From the NCBI RefSeq assembly GCF_001940785.1, contig NZ_MSLS01000004.1, positions 146,663 to 210,662 on the forward strand: a stretch of 64,000 bases of DNA, given 5' to 3'. The stretch comes from Bacillus sp. MRMR6 (GTDB taxonomy: Bacteria > Bacillota > Bacilli > Bacillales > Cytobacillaceae). Every line of letters begins with the position of its first letter. The stretch's first letter is position 1. Shown here piece by piece: positions 36,630 through 44,105 of the stretch. A program made the translations under genes and the position numbers. A model generated the notes under the pieces. That model saw only the letters and a list, made by a program, of their open reading frames with translations, made no database searches and was not told the DNA's origin.

Positions 36630-37334
36630 GTGATAAAAACAACTCAAGAAGATTTGCTGTATCTCAGCAGTAATTTTAGTAAGATGTTAAAACGCGGGTT
36701 TGGAAAAGGGCCGGAAACCTGTAATGTAACCAAAAGAGGCAATCGATTATATGTGCTTATGCGAAACTTTATCACGCCTGCAGAGGAAGTTTTACTTAAA
36801 AATGGAGATATTCTTTTGGCAACTAGGTTCCGTATGAGCGTATTTAATACAATTGTAGAAGAGTTTGTGAAGGAAGCTTCAAAGGTACTAGGCACGGAAT
36901 ATAAGAACTTTTATTATGATTGGAATTATGATACAAATAATGGGTTTCTTCTAATAGAGTGTGATCACTCTAAGGACCAATCAAAGATAGATGCGTTCTT
37001 TGAGACAGAGATTGTAAGGTTGTTAGTTGATGTTAGTTCAAGGCTTCATAAAATCCCTAGTTCATCAAGGATTGTTAAATATACACAAAATTATTGCGTT
37101 GTTGAATCTAAAGGGGTTTTGTTGGAGGTTGATTATATTTTGTATAAAAAAGGATGTTTTGATTTATTACTCCAGCAGTCGAAGGAAATAAAAAGCGGTT
37201 ATTTGAAGCAGAAGAATCTCTTTGAAAAGCTATTTAATCGTGCAATAGACGACATATTTTTGATATTAGATTATGAGAATGATCGAAATTATCTTATTTT
37301 TAATTTTAATAAAGTATATATAATGGAAAAGTAA
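36630..37334 (+). CDS. DUF2294 (MpsC-like) protein, paralogue 1
   Basis: A 234-residue soluble protein of the DUF2294 family, named MpsC after the staphylococcal membrane-potential system. It has two related halves: FGKGPETCNVTKRGNRLYVLMRNFITPAEEVLL with YYDWNYDTNNG in the first, and VKYTQNYCVVESKGVLLEVDYIL with IFLILDYENDRN in the second. Function is unknown. No mpsA/mpsB transporter genes lie nearby. It is followed by a paralogue of the same size, more AT-rich and diverged in the second half. GTG start, eight bases after AAGGGGG. Confidence 0.8.
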   Translation: MIKTTQEDLLYLSSNFSKMLKRGFGKGPETCNVTKRGNRLYVLMRNFITPAEEVLLKNGDILLATRFRMSVFNTIVEEFVKEASKVLGTEYKNFYYDWNYDTNNGFLLIECDHSKDQSKIDAFFETEIVRLLVDVSSRLHKIPSSSRIVKYTQNYCVVESKGVLLEVDYILYKKGCFDLLLQQSKEIKSGYLKQKNLFEKLFNRAIDDIFLILDYENDRNYLIFNFNKVYIMEK

Positions 37335-37444
37335 AATAAAGTAGCATGACTTCTTTTTTTGGACTATTAAAAGAATGGTTTTCGTATATACTAACGGTAC
37401 TAAGTATGAAGAGGAAACCAATATAGTGGTAAGCAAGGAGTTCG

Positions 37445-38131
37445 ATGCGGATGGTGGATCAAAACAAGGAAGAGTATCTCAGCAGCTACATTAGTAAATT
37501 ATTACGGAAAAAGTTTGGTAGAGGACCACAGTCCTGTCATACCACCATATGCAGGAATTATATTGTTACCTATATACGAGGGTTTTTAACCCCTATGGAA
37601 GATGTCCTCCTGCAGCAAGGACAGAACAAGTATGTTGATCATGCAAGGACTGTGATCATCAACCACCTTCTAGATGAAATTAAAGGGGTTATACAAATAA
37701 CTTTAGAGACTGATGTTGAAGAGTACTATCATGATTGGAACTTTCCTAATAACTCAGGAATCTTAATGTTTGTGCTTGAAAGAGAAGTTGCACCACCTGT
37801 AAATTCTGAAGTTGACCTCCCAAGATTAGGGTCTAGGGTTGAAAGAATAAGCCATTTGGTTGAAAAGGTTCCAGATAGAATACATACATATCCTATTTCT
37901 CCCTCCATCTTCTTGATTGAAAGGGAGGGGATCTTAGTACCGATTGAAAAAGCGCTTATTTCCAGAGGTTTTCAACAGGAACTGAAATTTACGAAGGATG
38001 AGTTAGAAAAAACGTATTTTCATCGTGAGGGCAGGTTTGAGGAAATCTTTAATAAACCTGTAAGGGATATCTTTATTGACTGGAATTTTAAAGAAGATAA
38101 ATCGATGATGGCCTTTATTTTACATAATTAA
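37445..38131 (+). CDS. DUF2294 (MpsC-like) protein, paralogue 2
   Basis: A 228-residue paralogue of the preceding protein, clearly closer to the family consensus: FGRGPQSCHTTICRNYIVTYIRGFLTPMEDVLL and YYHDWNFPNNSG in the first half, PSIFLIEREGILVPIEKALI and FIDWNFKEDKS in the second. The ATG at 37445 is only four bases after AGGAG and the next in-frame ATG at 37451 is ten bases after it, so either may be used. A 110-base gap separates the two genes. They likely arose by tandem duplication, each copy itself an internal duplication. Function unknown. Confidence 0.82.
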   Translation: MRMVDQNKEEYLSSYISKLLRKKFGRGPQSCHTTICRNYIVTYIRGFLTPMEDVLLQQGQNKYVDHARTVIINHLLDEIKGVIQITLETDVEEYYHDWNFPNNSGILMFVLEREVAPPVNSEVDLPRLGSRVERISHLVEKVPDRIHTYPISPSIFLIEREGILVPIEKALISRGFQQELKFTKDELEKTYFHREGRFEEIFNKPVRDIFIDWNFKEDKSMMAFILHN

Positions 38132-38138
38132 AATGGGT

Positions 38139-38175
38139 AACCCGCTGAGCTAGCTTTGTTCTCCGCGGGTTTTTC
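38139..38175 (+). terminator. Rho-independent terminator
   Basis: AACCCGC pairs with GCGGGTT, extended by GAG/CTC, followed by TTTTT. It ends the DUF2294 pair. Confidence 0.75.
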
Positions 38176-38290
38176 CTTGCAGGACCTTCGGTAATCAAAC
38201 AGGTTCATCCGGAGTTAGGAAAGAATCATGCCTTAAGAGTGAGGCTGGTTACGTTTCATAAGTCAGAAATGTGCATATGAAAATTACTCT

Positions 38291-38319
38291 TGGCATACTA
38301 TTAAATAAATGTTATGATA
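38291..38319 (+). promoter_or_regulatory. SigA-type promoter of PTS IIA gene
   Basis: TTGGCA at 38291-38296 and TATGAT at 38314-38319 with a 17-base spacer, about 25 bases before the antiterminator RNA site. Confidence 0.7.
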
Positions 38320-38344
38320 ATTTTGATAGAATCATATTGATCAC

Positions 38345-38374
38345 ATGTTACTGATACGATCAGGCATGGTGGTA
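38345..38374 (+). promoter_or_regulatory. RAT site for a BglG/LicT/GlcT antiterminator
   Basis: TGTTACTG-N7-CAGGCA followed by GGTGG has the sequence and spacing of ribonucleic antiterminator targets. It overlaps the left arm of the terminator at 38362-38420, so binding by the antiterminator protein (probably that encoded at 41266-42084) would keep the terminator open. Confidence 0.8.
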
Positions 38375-38420
38375 AAGTAAAGGGCAATTTTGCCCTTTAT
38401 TGTACCCCCATGCCTTTTTT
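38362..38420 (+). terminator. Leader terminator controlled by the RAT site
   Basis: AGGCATGG pairs with CCATGCCT, with an inner stem AAAGGGCAA/TTGCCCTTT, followed by TTTTTT. It stands between the promoter and the IIA gene, as in glcT- and licT-controlled operons. Confidence 0.85.
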
Positions 38421-38481
38421 ATTTTTTCTAGGCAGGGGTTGCAGGTAATAAGTAGTGGTACGAGTTAGTAAAATAGTATAA

Positions 38482-38584
38482 ATGAAACTTCTACCAGTGG
38501 GAGTTTTCTTCATCCCCACTTATTCTTCCTCGATTCCCCTAAGTCTTGAAGTGGGGTATTACTGCCCGTTAATGCGGGATAAAT
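38482..38584 (+). repeat. Hairpin-ended dispersed element, short copy
   Basis: It shares its start (GAAACTTC...CAGTGGG...TTTTCTTCATCCCC) and its last 28 bases (ending CCCGTTAATGCGGGATAAAT) with a longer copy at 51752-51904 on the same strand. It sits in the leader between the terminator and the IIA gene. The hairpin near the right end and lack of inverted ends suggest an IS200/IS605-type relic. Confidence 0.65.
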
Positions 38585-38631
38585 GCATGGTCGGGTCCAT
38601 TCATGATTACGTTTAGTAAAGGAGAAACAAA

Positions 38632-39111
38632 ATGGTATTTAATATTTTTAAAAAAGCAAAAGTAGAGATTCTAGCACCAGTTGATGGGCAAATTGTTGCA
38701 CTTGACGAGGTTCCAGATCCTGTGTTTAGCCAGAGAATGATGGGAGAAGGAGTTGCTGTAGTTCCATCGAAAGGAAACATTCATGCTCCAGTTGACGGCA
38801 CGGTCATTCTAGTTGCAGCAACGAAACACGCAATAGGGATTCGGGCTAAGGACGGTACAGAAATTCTAATTCATGTTGGACTAGAGACGGTAGCCTTAAA
38901 TGGGGAGGGCTTTTCACTAGCTGTAAGTGAGGGAGATCGGGTTACTGCTGGGCAGGTTTTAATGGGGGTTGATTGGGAATATATTCGTACGCGGGCAAAG
39001 AGTGCTGTAACACCAATTGTCATTACGAATAATCAAAATAATAAAAAGCAAGTTACCATCACGAAGGAAAAAGATTGCATTCAAGGGAAAACTGTTATTA
39101 TTACAGCTTGA
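38632..39111 (+). CDS. PTS glucose-type EIIA protein
   Basis: A 159-residue EIIA of the glucose/N-acetylglucosamine superfamily. PVDGQIVALDEVPDPVF starts the fold; the phospho-accepting His is in ILIHVGLETV and the second active-site His in ATKHAIGI. It takes phosphate from HPr and passes it to a IIB domain. The downstream permease has IIC and IIB but no IIA, so this protein can serve it. Expression depends on a leader with RAT and terminator. ATG after AAAGGAG. Confidence 0.93.
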   Translation: MVFNIFKKAKVEILAPVDGQIVALDEVPDPVFSQRMMGEGVAVVPSKGNIHAPVDGTVILVAATKHAIGIRAKDGTEILIHVGLETVALNGEGFSLAVSEGDRVTAGQVLMGVDWEYIRTRAKSAVTPIVITNNQNNKKQVTITKEKDCIQGKTVIITA

Positions 39112-39117
39112 AGAAAG

Positions 39118-39131
39118 TGAAAGCGCAATCA
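39118..39131. promoter_or_regulatory. Candidate CcpA (cre) site
   Basis: TGAAAGCGCAATCA differs from the consensus TGWAANCGNTNWCA at one position. It lies between the IIA and permease genes, a sensible place for carbon catabolite control. Confidence 0.35.
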
Positions 39132-39409
39132 ACTATATTTTAAATGAATTTAAGGAGGTGATAACCAAACTAACTGAAAACCTTGTAATTTGTGATAAGA
39201 ATTGTCGTTTTATCTTCCCAGTAGAACATACTCCCTTTATTTGAACAAGAATCACATCATTCAGAACTAATATTTCTTATTATTAAAACTTAAAGCCAAA
39301 TTCAATCGGACGTCTTGATTCTTGAATACTGCGATGGGTTATGGAAGCTGGAGACTCGTATTTCAGGGGAATGCAAAGAAAGAGAATAAATTTATAGGGG
39401 GAACTAAAA
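39132..39409. other. Intergenic stretch before the PTS permease
   Basis: No coding region I can support. A consensus-strength AAGGAGGTGAT at 39151-39161 is not followed by a start codon at proper distance, except a GTG giving only a 28-codon frame. The last 100 bases may hold a promoter or structured leader for nagE, but I recognise no known motif or terminator. Confidence 0.3.
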
Positions 39410-40855
39410 ATGATGAAATATCTACAAAGACTTGGTCGGTCATTAATGCTGCCAGTTGCGGTTTTGCCAGCGGCTGCGATTTTAATGGGGATTGGGTACT
39501 GGATTGACCCCTCGGGCTGGGGAGCTGGGAGTCCCGTTGCTGCCTTCTTAATCAAAGCAGGTGGATCAATCATCGACAATATGGCAATCCTTTTTGCTGT
39601 AGGTGTAGCATTGGGAATGGCAAAGGAAAAAGATGGCTCAGCAGCACTAAGTGGTTTAGTTGCCTTCCTGGTAGTAACAACCGTGCTCTCAACAGGTTCA
39701 GTAGCCATGCTTCAAGGTGTGGATGCAGCAGAAGTAAATGCTGCCTTTGGGAAAATCGGAAATCAGTTTGTCGGAATCCTATCAGGTATTATCGCAGCTT
39801 TGATGTACAATCGCTTTAGTCATGTAAAGCTACCAGATGCCTTATCGTTCTTTAGTGGTAAGCGTCTCGTTCCAATCATGACATCTGTTGCGATGTTAGC
39901 CGTGTCACTTGTACTATTCTTTGTATGGCCGGTTATTTATACAGGACTCGTTTCTTTCGGTACATCAATCGCTGAATTAGGTGCAGCAGGTGCTGGACTA
40001 TATGGTTTCTTCAACAGATTATTAATTCCTGTTGGCTTACACCATGCTTTAAACTCTGTGTTTTGGTTTGACGTTGCAGGTATTAACGATATCGGTAATT
40101 TTTGGTCAAGCACAGGTGAAAAGGGCGTAACAGGTATGTATCAAGCTGGTTTCTTCCCTGTAATGATGTTTGGATTACCAGCAGCAGCATTAGCAATGTA
40201 TCATACAGCAAAAACTTCTAAGAAAAAGCAAGTAGCTGCTCTAATGATGGCGGCTGGTGTAGCTTCCTTCTTTACAGGGGTTACAGAACCACTTGAGTTT
40301 GCCTTTATGTTTGTGGCTCCAGTATTATATTTTACACATGCTGTTTTAACAGGTATTTCCTTAACCATTGCAGCATTATTCAATTGGACAGCAGGATTTG
40401 GATTTAGTGCTGGATTCGTTGACTTTGTCTTAAGCTTAAAAATTCCAATTGCGAATCAGCCTTATATGCTTTTAGTTCAAGGTCTCGTGTTTGCGGTCAT
40501 TTACTACTTCTTATTCCGTTTTATTATTACAAAATTCAACTTAATGACTCCTGGTCGTGAAGAAGATATTGATGAAGACACAGAAGAAGGTGTAGTAGCA
40601 GGAAATAAATTTGCTGTAATGGCTGCTAAGATTTATGAAGGCTTAGGCGGAGATGCTAACGTTACGTCTGTTGACAATTGCGTCACTCGTTTACGCTTAG
40701 AAGTGAAGGATATGAAAGCAGTTGATCAAAAGAAAATTAAAGCTACAGGCGTACCGGGAATCAACGTTGTTGGGAAAAACAGCATCCAAGTAATCGTTGG
40801 TACCAATGTACAGTTTGTAGCAGATGAGATTGAGAAAATTCGTAAGAATAAATAA
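39410..40855 (+). CDS. nagE: N-acetylglucosamine-type PTS permease, IICB
   Basis: A 481-residue membrane permease. The IIC domain (about 1-385) begins LQRLGRSLMLPVAVLPAAAI and has about ten helices, with GLHHALNSVFWFD and GVTEPLEFAFMFVAP typical of the NagE/NagP group; the IIB domain (about 400-481) has the phospho-Cys in NCVTRLRL. It takes up and phosphorylates GlcNAc, or possibly glucose. No IIA domain is fused, unlike E. coli NagE, so the IIA product upstream is the likely donor. AGGGGGA precedes two adjacent ATGs. A strong terminator follows. Confidence 0.92.
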   Translation: MMKYLQRLGRSLMLPVAVLPAAAILMGIGYWIDPSGWGAGSPVAAFLIKAGGSIIDNMAILFAVGVALGMAKEKDGSAALSGLVAFLVVTTVLSTGSVAMLQGVDAAEVNAAFGKIGNQFVGILSGIIAALMYNRFSHVKLPDALSFFSGKRLVPIMTSVAMLAVSLVLFFVWPVIYTGLVSFGTSIAELGAAGAGLYGFFNRLLIPVGLHHALNSVFWFDVAGINDIGNFWSSTGEKGVTGMYQAGFFPVMMFGLPAAALAMYHTAKTSKKKQVAALMMAAGVASFFTGVTEPLEFAFMFVAPVLYFTHAVLTGISLTIAALFNWTAGFGFSAGFVDFVLSLKIPIANQPYMLLVQGLVFAVIYYFLFRFIITKFNLMTPGREEDIDEDTEEGVVAGNKFAVMAAKIYEGLGGDANVTSVDNCVTRLRLEVKDMKAVDQKKIKATGVPGINVVGKNSIQVIVGTNVQFVADEIEKIRKNK

Positions 40856-40868
40856 TTGATTAAGTGAA

Positions 40869-40904
40869 GAATGCCTGGACCATTGGTCCAGGCATTCTTC
40901 TTTT
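40869..40904 (+). terminator. Rho-independent terminator
   Basis: GAATGCCTGGACC pairs perfectly with GGTCCAGGCATTC around ATT, followed by TTCTTTT. Confidence 0.88.
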
Positions 40905-41267
40905 GTCCAGCTCCAGCGCCTAGGGGCTCGGGTCATAAGCCACCCACGGAAGAAGGCAAAAAGCGCCTTCTTGCCGCGTGCGTCTTATGCCGGTCGCCCC
41001 TGGTCAAGGCGCTTCCGCTTTTCTTTGTCCAGCTCCAGCGCCTAGGGGCTCGGGTCATAAGCCACCCACGGAAGAAGGCAAAAAGCGCCTTCTTGCCGCG
41101 TGCGTCTTATGCCGGTCGCCCCTGGTCAAGGCGCTTCCGCTTTTCTTTGTCCAGCTCCAGCGCCTAGGGGCTCGGGTCATAAGCCACCCACGGAAGAAGG
41201 CAAAAAGCGCCTTATTCCGCGTGCATCTTATGCCGGTCGCCCCTGGTCAAGGCGCTTCCGCTTTTTT
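40905..41267. repeat. Three tandem 122-bp palindromic units
   Basis: Units begin GTCCAGCTCCAGCGCCTAGG at 40905, 41027 and 41149, giving an exact 122-bp period. Units 1 and 2 look identical; unit 3 has a base change (GCGTCTT to GCATCTT) and a small deletion after GCGCCTT. Each unit is a large imperfect palindrome: GCGCCTAGGGG...CATAAG pairs with CTTATG...CCCCTGG...GGCGC. The array fills the space between the convergent nagE and antiterminator genes. Open frames of 80-100 codons across it are artefacts of the repeat. Confidence 0.9.
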
Positions 41268-42084
41268 ATCGGCTTCTTAATCTTTCGACGTGTAGTATTA
41301 TGTATCCAAGTTCATGTTCTGGAAGCTGGATTCCATGGTTTCGTTTAAGATCTAGGGCAATCTTCTTTACACAATTGTATGAATTGGAAAACTTGGTTTT
41401 TAACATATTCAACATCTCGTCGTCCATAATGGGAACCCCGCCGCTACTTATTCTGGACATCGTATAACGGAGATGTGTAATTAACCTTTGGTAGGAGAGG
41501 TCATCCTCTTCTATCTGAATGTGTAAGCAATCTTTTATCGTTTGGATCATTTCTCCAATGATAGCGGTTTGCCTAAGTGTCTGTTTCATATCACCATTTT
41601 GTGGTTTGGCTGTGTGGATATGAAGAGCGATATAAGCTGCTTCGTCAACTGGCAATCTGACAGCTAATTTTTCTTCCATATAGCCTATTGCCCACATGCC
41701 AATATCAAATTCTTTTTTATATAGGATTTTAATTTCGTTGAACAGTTTGTTTTTTAGATGTATTCCTTCGTTTGTTCTTTCAATTGCAAAGGATAGGTGA
41801 TCGGTAAGTCCAATATGGATATGCTCATGCAACTTAAGTCCAAGGTATTCTTCTGCATGGGTGATAATATCTTCAGAGATTGAAAGATGCTCTGCGGGGA
41901 TGTTTTTCAGTAACTGCTGGAACTTCTCATTTTCTTTCATAACAAAAAGCTTTTCAATTTTTTGAGGGTTAACAATATCATTTTTCTTTTTTTGAAAGGC
42001 AATGCCTGCTCCGATCGCAATCTTCTCCTCATTTTGATCGGAGACAACAACAGCATTGTTATTTAAGATTCTTTTGATTTTCAT
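41266..42084 (-). CDS. BglG/LicT/GlcT-family transcription antiterminator
   Basis: A 272-residue RNA-binding regulator. The N-terminal co-antiterminator domain (about 1-55) begins MKIKRILNNNAVVV with GAGIAFQKK; PRD1 (about 65-170) and PRD2 (about 172-272) carry the conserved His residues, for instance in GLTDHLSFAIER and DEAAYIALHIHTA and in LITHLRYTM and LGYIILHVERL. Phosphorylation of these by PTS proteins switches RNA binding. The protein should bind the RAT at 38345 and prevent termination before the IIA gene. AAGGAGCTGACTTCAG precedes the ATG. Convergent with nagE, across the 122-bp repeats. Confidence 0.93.
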   Translation of the reverse strand: MKIKRILNNNAVVVSDQNEEKIAIGAGIAFQKKKNDIVNPQKIEKLFVMKENEKFQQLLKNIPAEHLSISEDIITHAEEYLGLKLHEHIHIGLTDHLSFAIERTNEGIHLKNKLFNEIKILYKKEFDIGMWAIGYMEEKLAVRLPVDEAAYIALHIHTAKPQNGDMKQTLRQTAIIGEMIQTIKDCLHIQIEEDDLSYQRLITHLRYTMSRISSGGVPIMDDEMLNMLKTKFSNSYNCVKKIALDLKRNHGIQLPEHELGYIILHVERLRSR

Positions 42085-42286
42085 CTGAAGTCAGCTCCTT
42101 AACTTTCCTATAATTCAGAGGATAAGAATTACAAACATAACCTTGTTAAACTTCGACATCTTTCGATCTTTCTCCTTCTACAATTATAACCCGGGATGCC
42201 CAATTTTTTTGATTAACTATACAAAAAGCAGAGAACAAGTTAAAATGAGTATAAACCAATAAATCCGATGAGAAAGGTGAGGTTTT

Positions 42287-42715
42287 ATGTCAAATATGGT
42301 ACGTTCGATTCCACGTCCATTAGTAAAGACAAACCAATGGGTCATTGTGATAAGTGTTGTTTTAACGTGGATATTCGGTCAAGCATGGTTTCTATTGATC
42401 CCATTATTATCAGGGATTTCTGGCATTGTTTTTCAATATAACCCAGTTATGAATATAGCAAAGAAATTCTTAAAGAAAAGGTCAGAGGAGTATGTACCAG
42501 AAGATTGGGAACAGCAGCAGTTTAATCAAAAAATTGCTATCCTTTGCTTAGGGGCGGCATTTGTTAGTTTTATAATTGGCTGGACTACCTTAGGCTATGT
42601 GTTTACGGTCCTAGTTGCTACGGCAGCCTTTGTGGCGATACTAGGATTTTGTATTGGCTGTTTTATTCACTACCAATGGAAGATGTATACGTATAAACGT
42701 TCGAAAAATGAATAA
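42287..42715 (+). CDS. DUF4395 membrane protein
   Basis: A 142-residue protein with four hydrophobic segments (about 18-35, 38-55, 85-103 and 106-128) of the DUF4395 family. It starts with MVRSIPRPLVKTNQWV, where the RxVNQ-like element precedes the first helix, and has the cysteine-containing segment ILGFCIGCFIHY in the last helix, reminiscent of thiosulfate- and sulfur-related membrane proteins. Function is unknown. ATG after GAAAGGTGAGG. Convergent with the MFS gene through a shared terminator. Confidence 0.78.
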   Translation: MSNMVRSIPRPLVKTNQWVIVISVVLTWIFGQAWFLLIPLLSGISGIVFQYNPVMNIAKKFLKKRSEEYVPEDWEQQQFNQKIAILCLGAAFVSFIIGWTTLGYVFTVLVATAAFVAILGFCIGCFIHYQWKMYTYKRSKNE

Positions 42716-42750
42716 AAAGACTGCTGCAGATGTGTGCAGCAGTCTTTCTT
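42716..42750. terminator. Bidirectional terminator
   Basis: AAAGACTGCTGCA pairs perfectly with TGCAGCAGTCTTT around GATGTG between convergent genes; T tracts occur in both directions. Confidence 0.85.
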
Positions 42751-43943
42751 TATCTGGCTAAAGCCTTTGCTTTCAAGGAACGTTTTTGCCATGTTAGTGT
42801 AATAAACAAGGTGATGACTAAAAGCACGAGTCCTAAAATAAATGGGTAGGTAATTTTTACATCATATAGTAAACCGGCAAGTGTTGGTCCCGCTACGTTG
42901 CCAATACTCATATATGCATTGTTCATTCCCATTGCAAATCCCTGTTCATTTCCAGCCATTTTAGATATCAATGTATTCAACACCGGTCTTAAAATAGAGG
43001 TAGATAGGAAAATGATCAATGAAATGACAAAGAAAAACGAATAATTGGTTGCAAAAAGAGAAAGGAAAAACCCTGCTGCAGCAACCCCGATAAATACATT
43101 AAGGACCGGTACCTCACCAAACCGGTTAACAATCTTATCAACTACGAAGAGCTGAACGATAACACTGACAACTCCAGTTGCTGTCACCATGATGGCAATA
43201 TCTTTAGCTGTTGAGTCGAATTGATTGTCAAGGTATAATCCGATGACTGATTCATAAGCAATTAACCCAAAGCTCATGACTAAAGTGATAATTAGTGGTA
43301 CAAAATAAGGCATTTTTACGGAGCGGGCGATTTTTCGAGCCATTGGTTCGTCCTCTGCCATTGCTGCAGCTCTACCTGCTTGATTGATGTCACTTTCTTT
43401 AAGCAGGATAATTGAAAATATAACAGCAACTAGTGACACAAGTGCTGAAATTAGGATTGGAAACTTCAGGCCAAAGTCAGCTAAAAAACCGCCAATGCCT
43501 GGACCTACCACAATACCTAGTGACATCGCTGCAGAAACTAAGCTGTTTCCTTTAGCCCGTTGGTCAAAGGTTGTGATGTCAGCTACATAAGCGAAAATAG
43601 CTGGTATTAAAAGGGCACATCCAATGCCGCCGACAACACGTGAGGTATACAGTACCAAAAGTGAATCAGATGCATAAAAGATAAACATGGATAGAGTTAG
43701 CCCAGACAACCCATAAATGATCATTTTCCTGCGGCCGTACTGATCTGTCCATTTACCTGCAATCGGGGAGAAGAGGAACTGAGCTCCTGCAAAGATGGCA
43801 ATGAACAATCCAGCTGCCGTACCACCTTGGTTGATGGATTGTAAGTAAGCTGGGAGTATGGGAATGATGATACCGAAACTTCCAATGGCTATAAACATAT
43901 TAATCATTAATATAATAATTTTTCTTCGTTGATCTCCAGTCAT
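42750..43943 (-). CDS. MFS multidrug efflux transporter (NorA/Bmr/TetA-like)
   Basis: About 397 residues with 12 membrane helices. FGIIIPILPAYLQ in the first helix, the loop-2 motif GKWTDQYGRRKMIIYG and the motif-C stretch GIVVGPGIGGFLA in helix 5 mark the drug:proton antiporter group DHA1, which includes NorA, Bmr, Blt and TetA. I start at 43943 because AAGGA lies nine bases upstream of that ATG; an earlier ATG at 43967 has a weak site. No regulator gene is adjacent. Substrate unknown. Confidence 0.9.
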   Translation of the reverse strand: MTGDQRRKIIILMINMFIAIGSFGIIIPILPAYLQSINQGGTAAGLFIAIFAGAQFLFSPIAGKWTDQYGRRKMIIYGLSGLTLSMFIFYASDSLLVLYTSRVVGGIGCALLIPAIFAYVADITTFDQRAKGNSLVSAAMSLGIVVGPGIGGFLADFGLKFPILISALVSLVAVIFSIILLKESDINQAGRAAAMAEDEPMARKIARSVKMPYFVPLIITLVMSFGLIAYESVIGLYLDNQFDSTAKDIAIMVTATGVVSVIVQLFVVDKIVNRFGEVPVLNVFIGVAAAGFFLSLFATNYSFFFVISLIIFLSTSILRPVLNTLISKMAGNEQGFAMGMNNAYMSIGNVAGPTLAGLLYDVKITYPFILGLVLLVITLFITLTWQKRSLKAKALAR

Positions 43944-44071
43944 GTACTTGCATCCTTCTTTCATCATGTATCTCTTAAAAAAATGTTAACTTTTTTTACC
44001 ATACCTTCTATCATAAATAGGATTTAATAAAAAAGTCAACTGGGAGAGCTTGGGTATTAAAAAGAAATAAA

Positions 44072-44105
44072 ATAGAGTGTGTACCAGATAAAACGGTCCA
44101 CACTC
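44072..44105 (-). terminator. Terminator of the potassium channel gene
   Basis: Read on the minus strand, AGAGTGTGGACC pairs with GGTACACACTCT (one mismatch pair) and is followed by ATTTTATTT, just after the channel's stop. Confidence 0.75.

Noticed and set aside
38345..38420. Plain terminator of the DUF2294 genes
   Set aside because: Those genes already have a terminator at 38139-38175, and a consensus promoter plus RAT lies between, so this is a controlled leader terminator.
39144..39244. Small gene behind the consensus AAGGAGGTGAT
   Set aside because: No start codon at the right distance; the only frame is 28 codons starting inside the ribosome site.
40905..41267. CRISPR array
   Set aside because: Units are 122 bp, contiguous and nearly identical, with no unique spacers and no cas genes.
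40871..41348. Three overlapping open frames of 80-100 codons across the 122-bp repeats
   Set aside because: The frames repeat the same Cys/Arg-rich peptide because the DNA is a tandem palindrome; no ribosome site is present and the last runs into the antiterminator gene.
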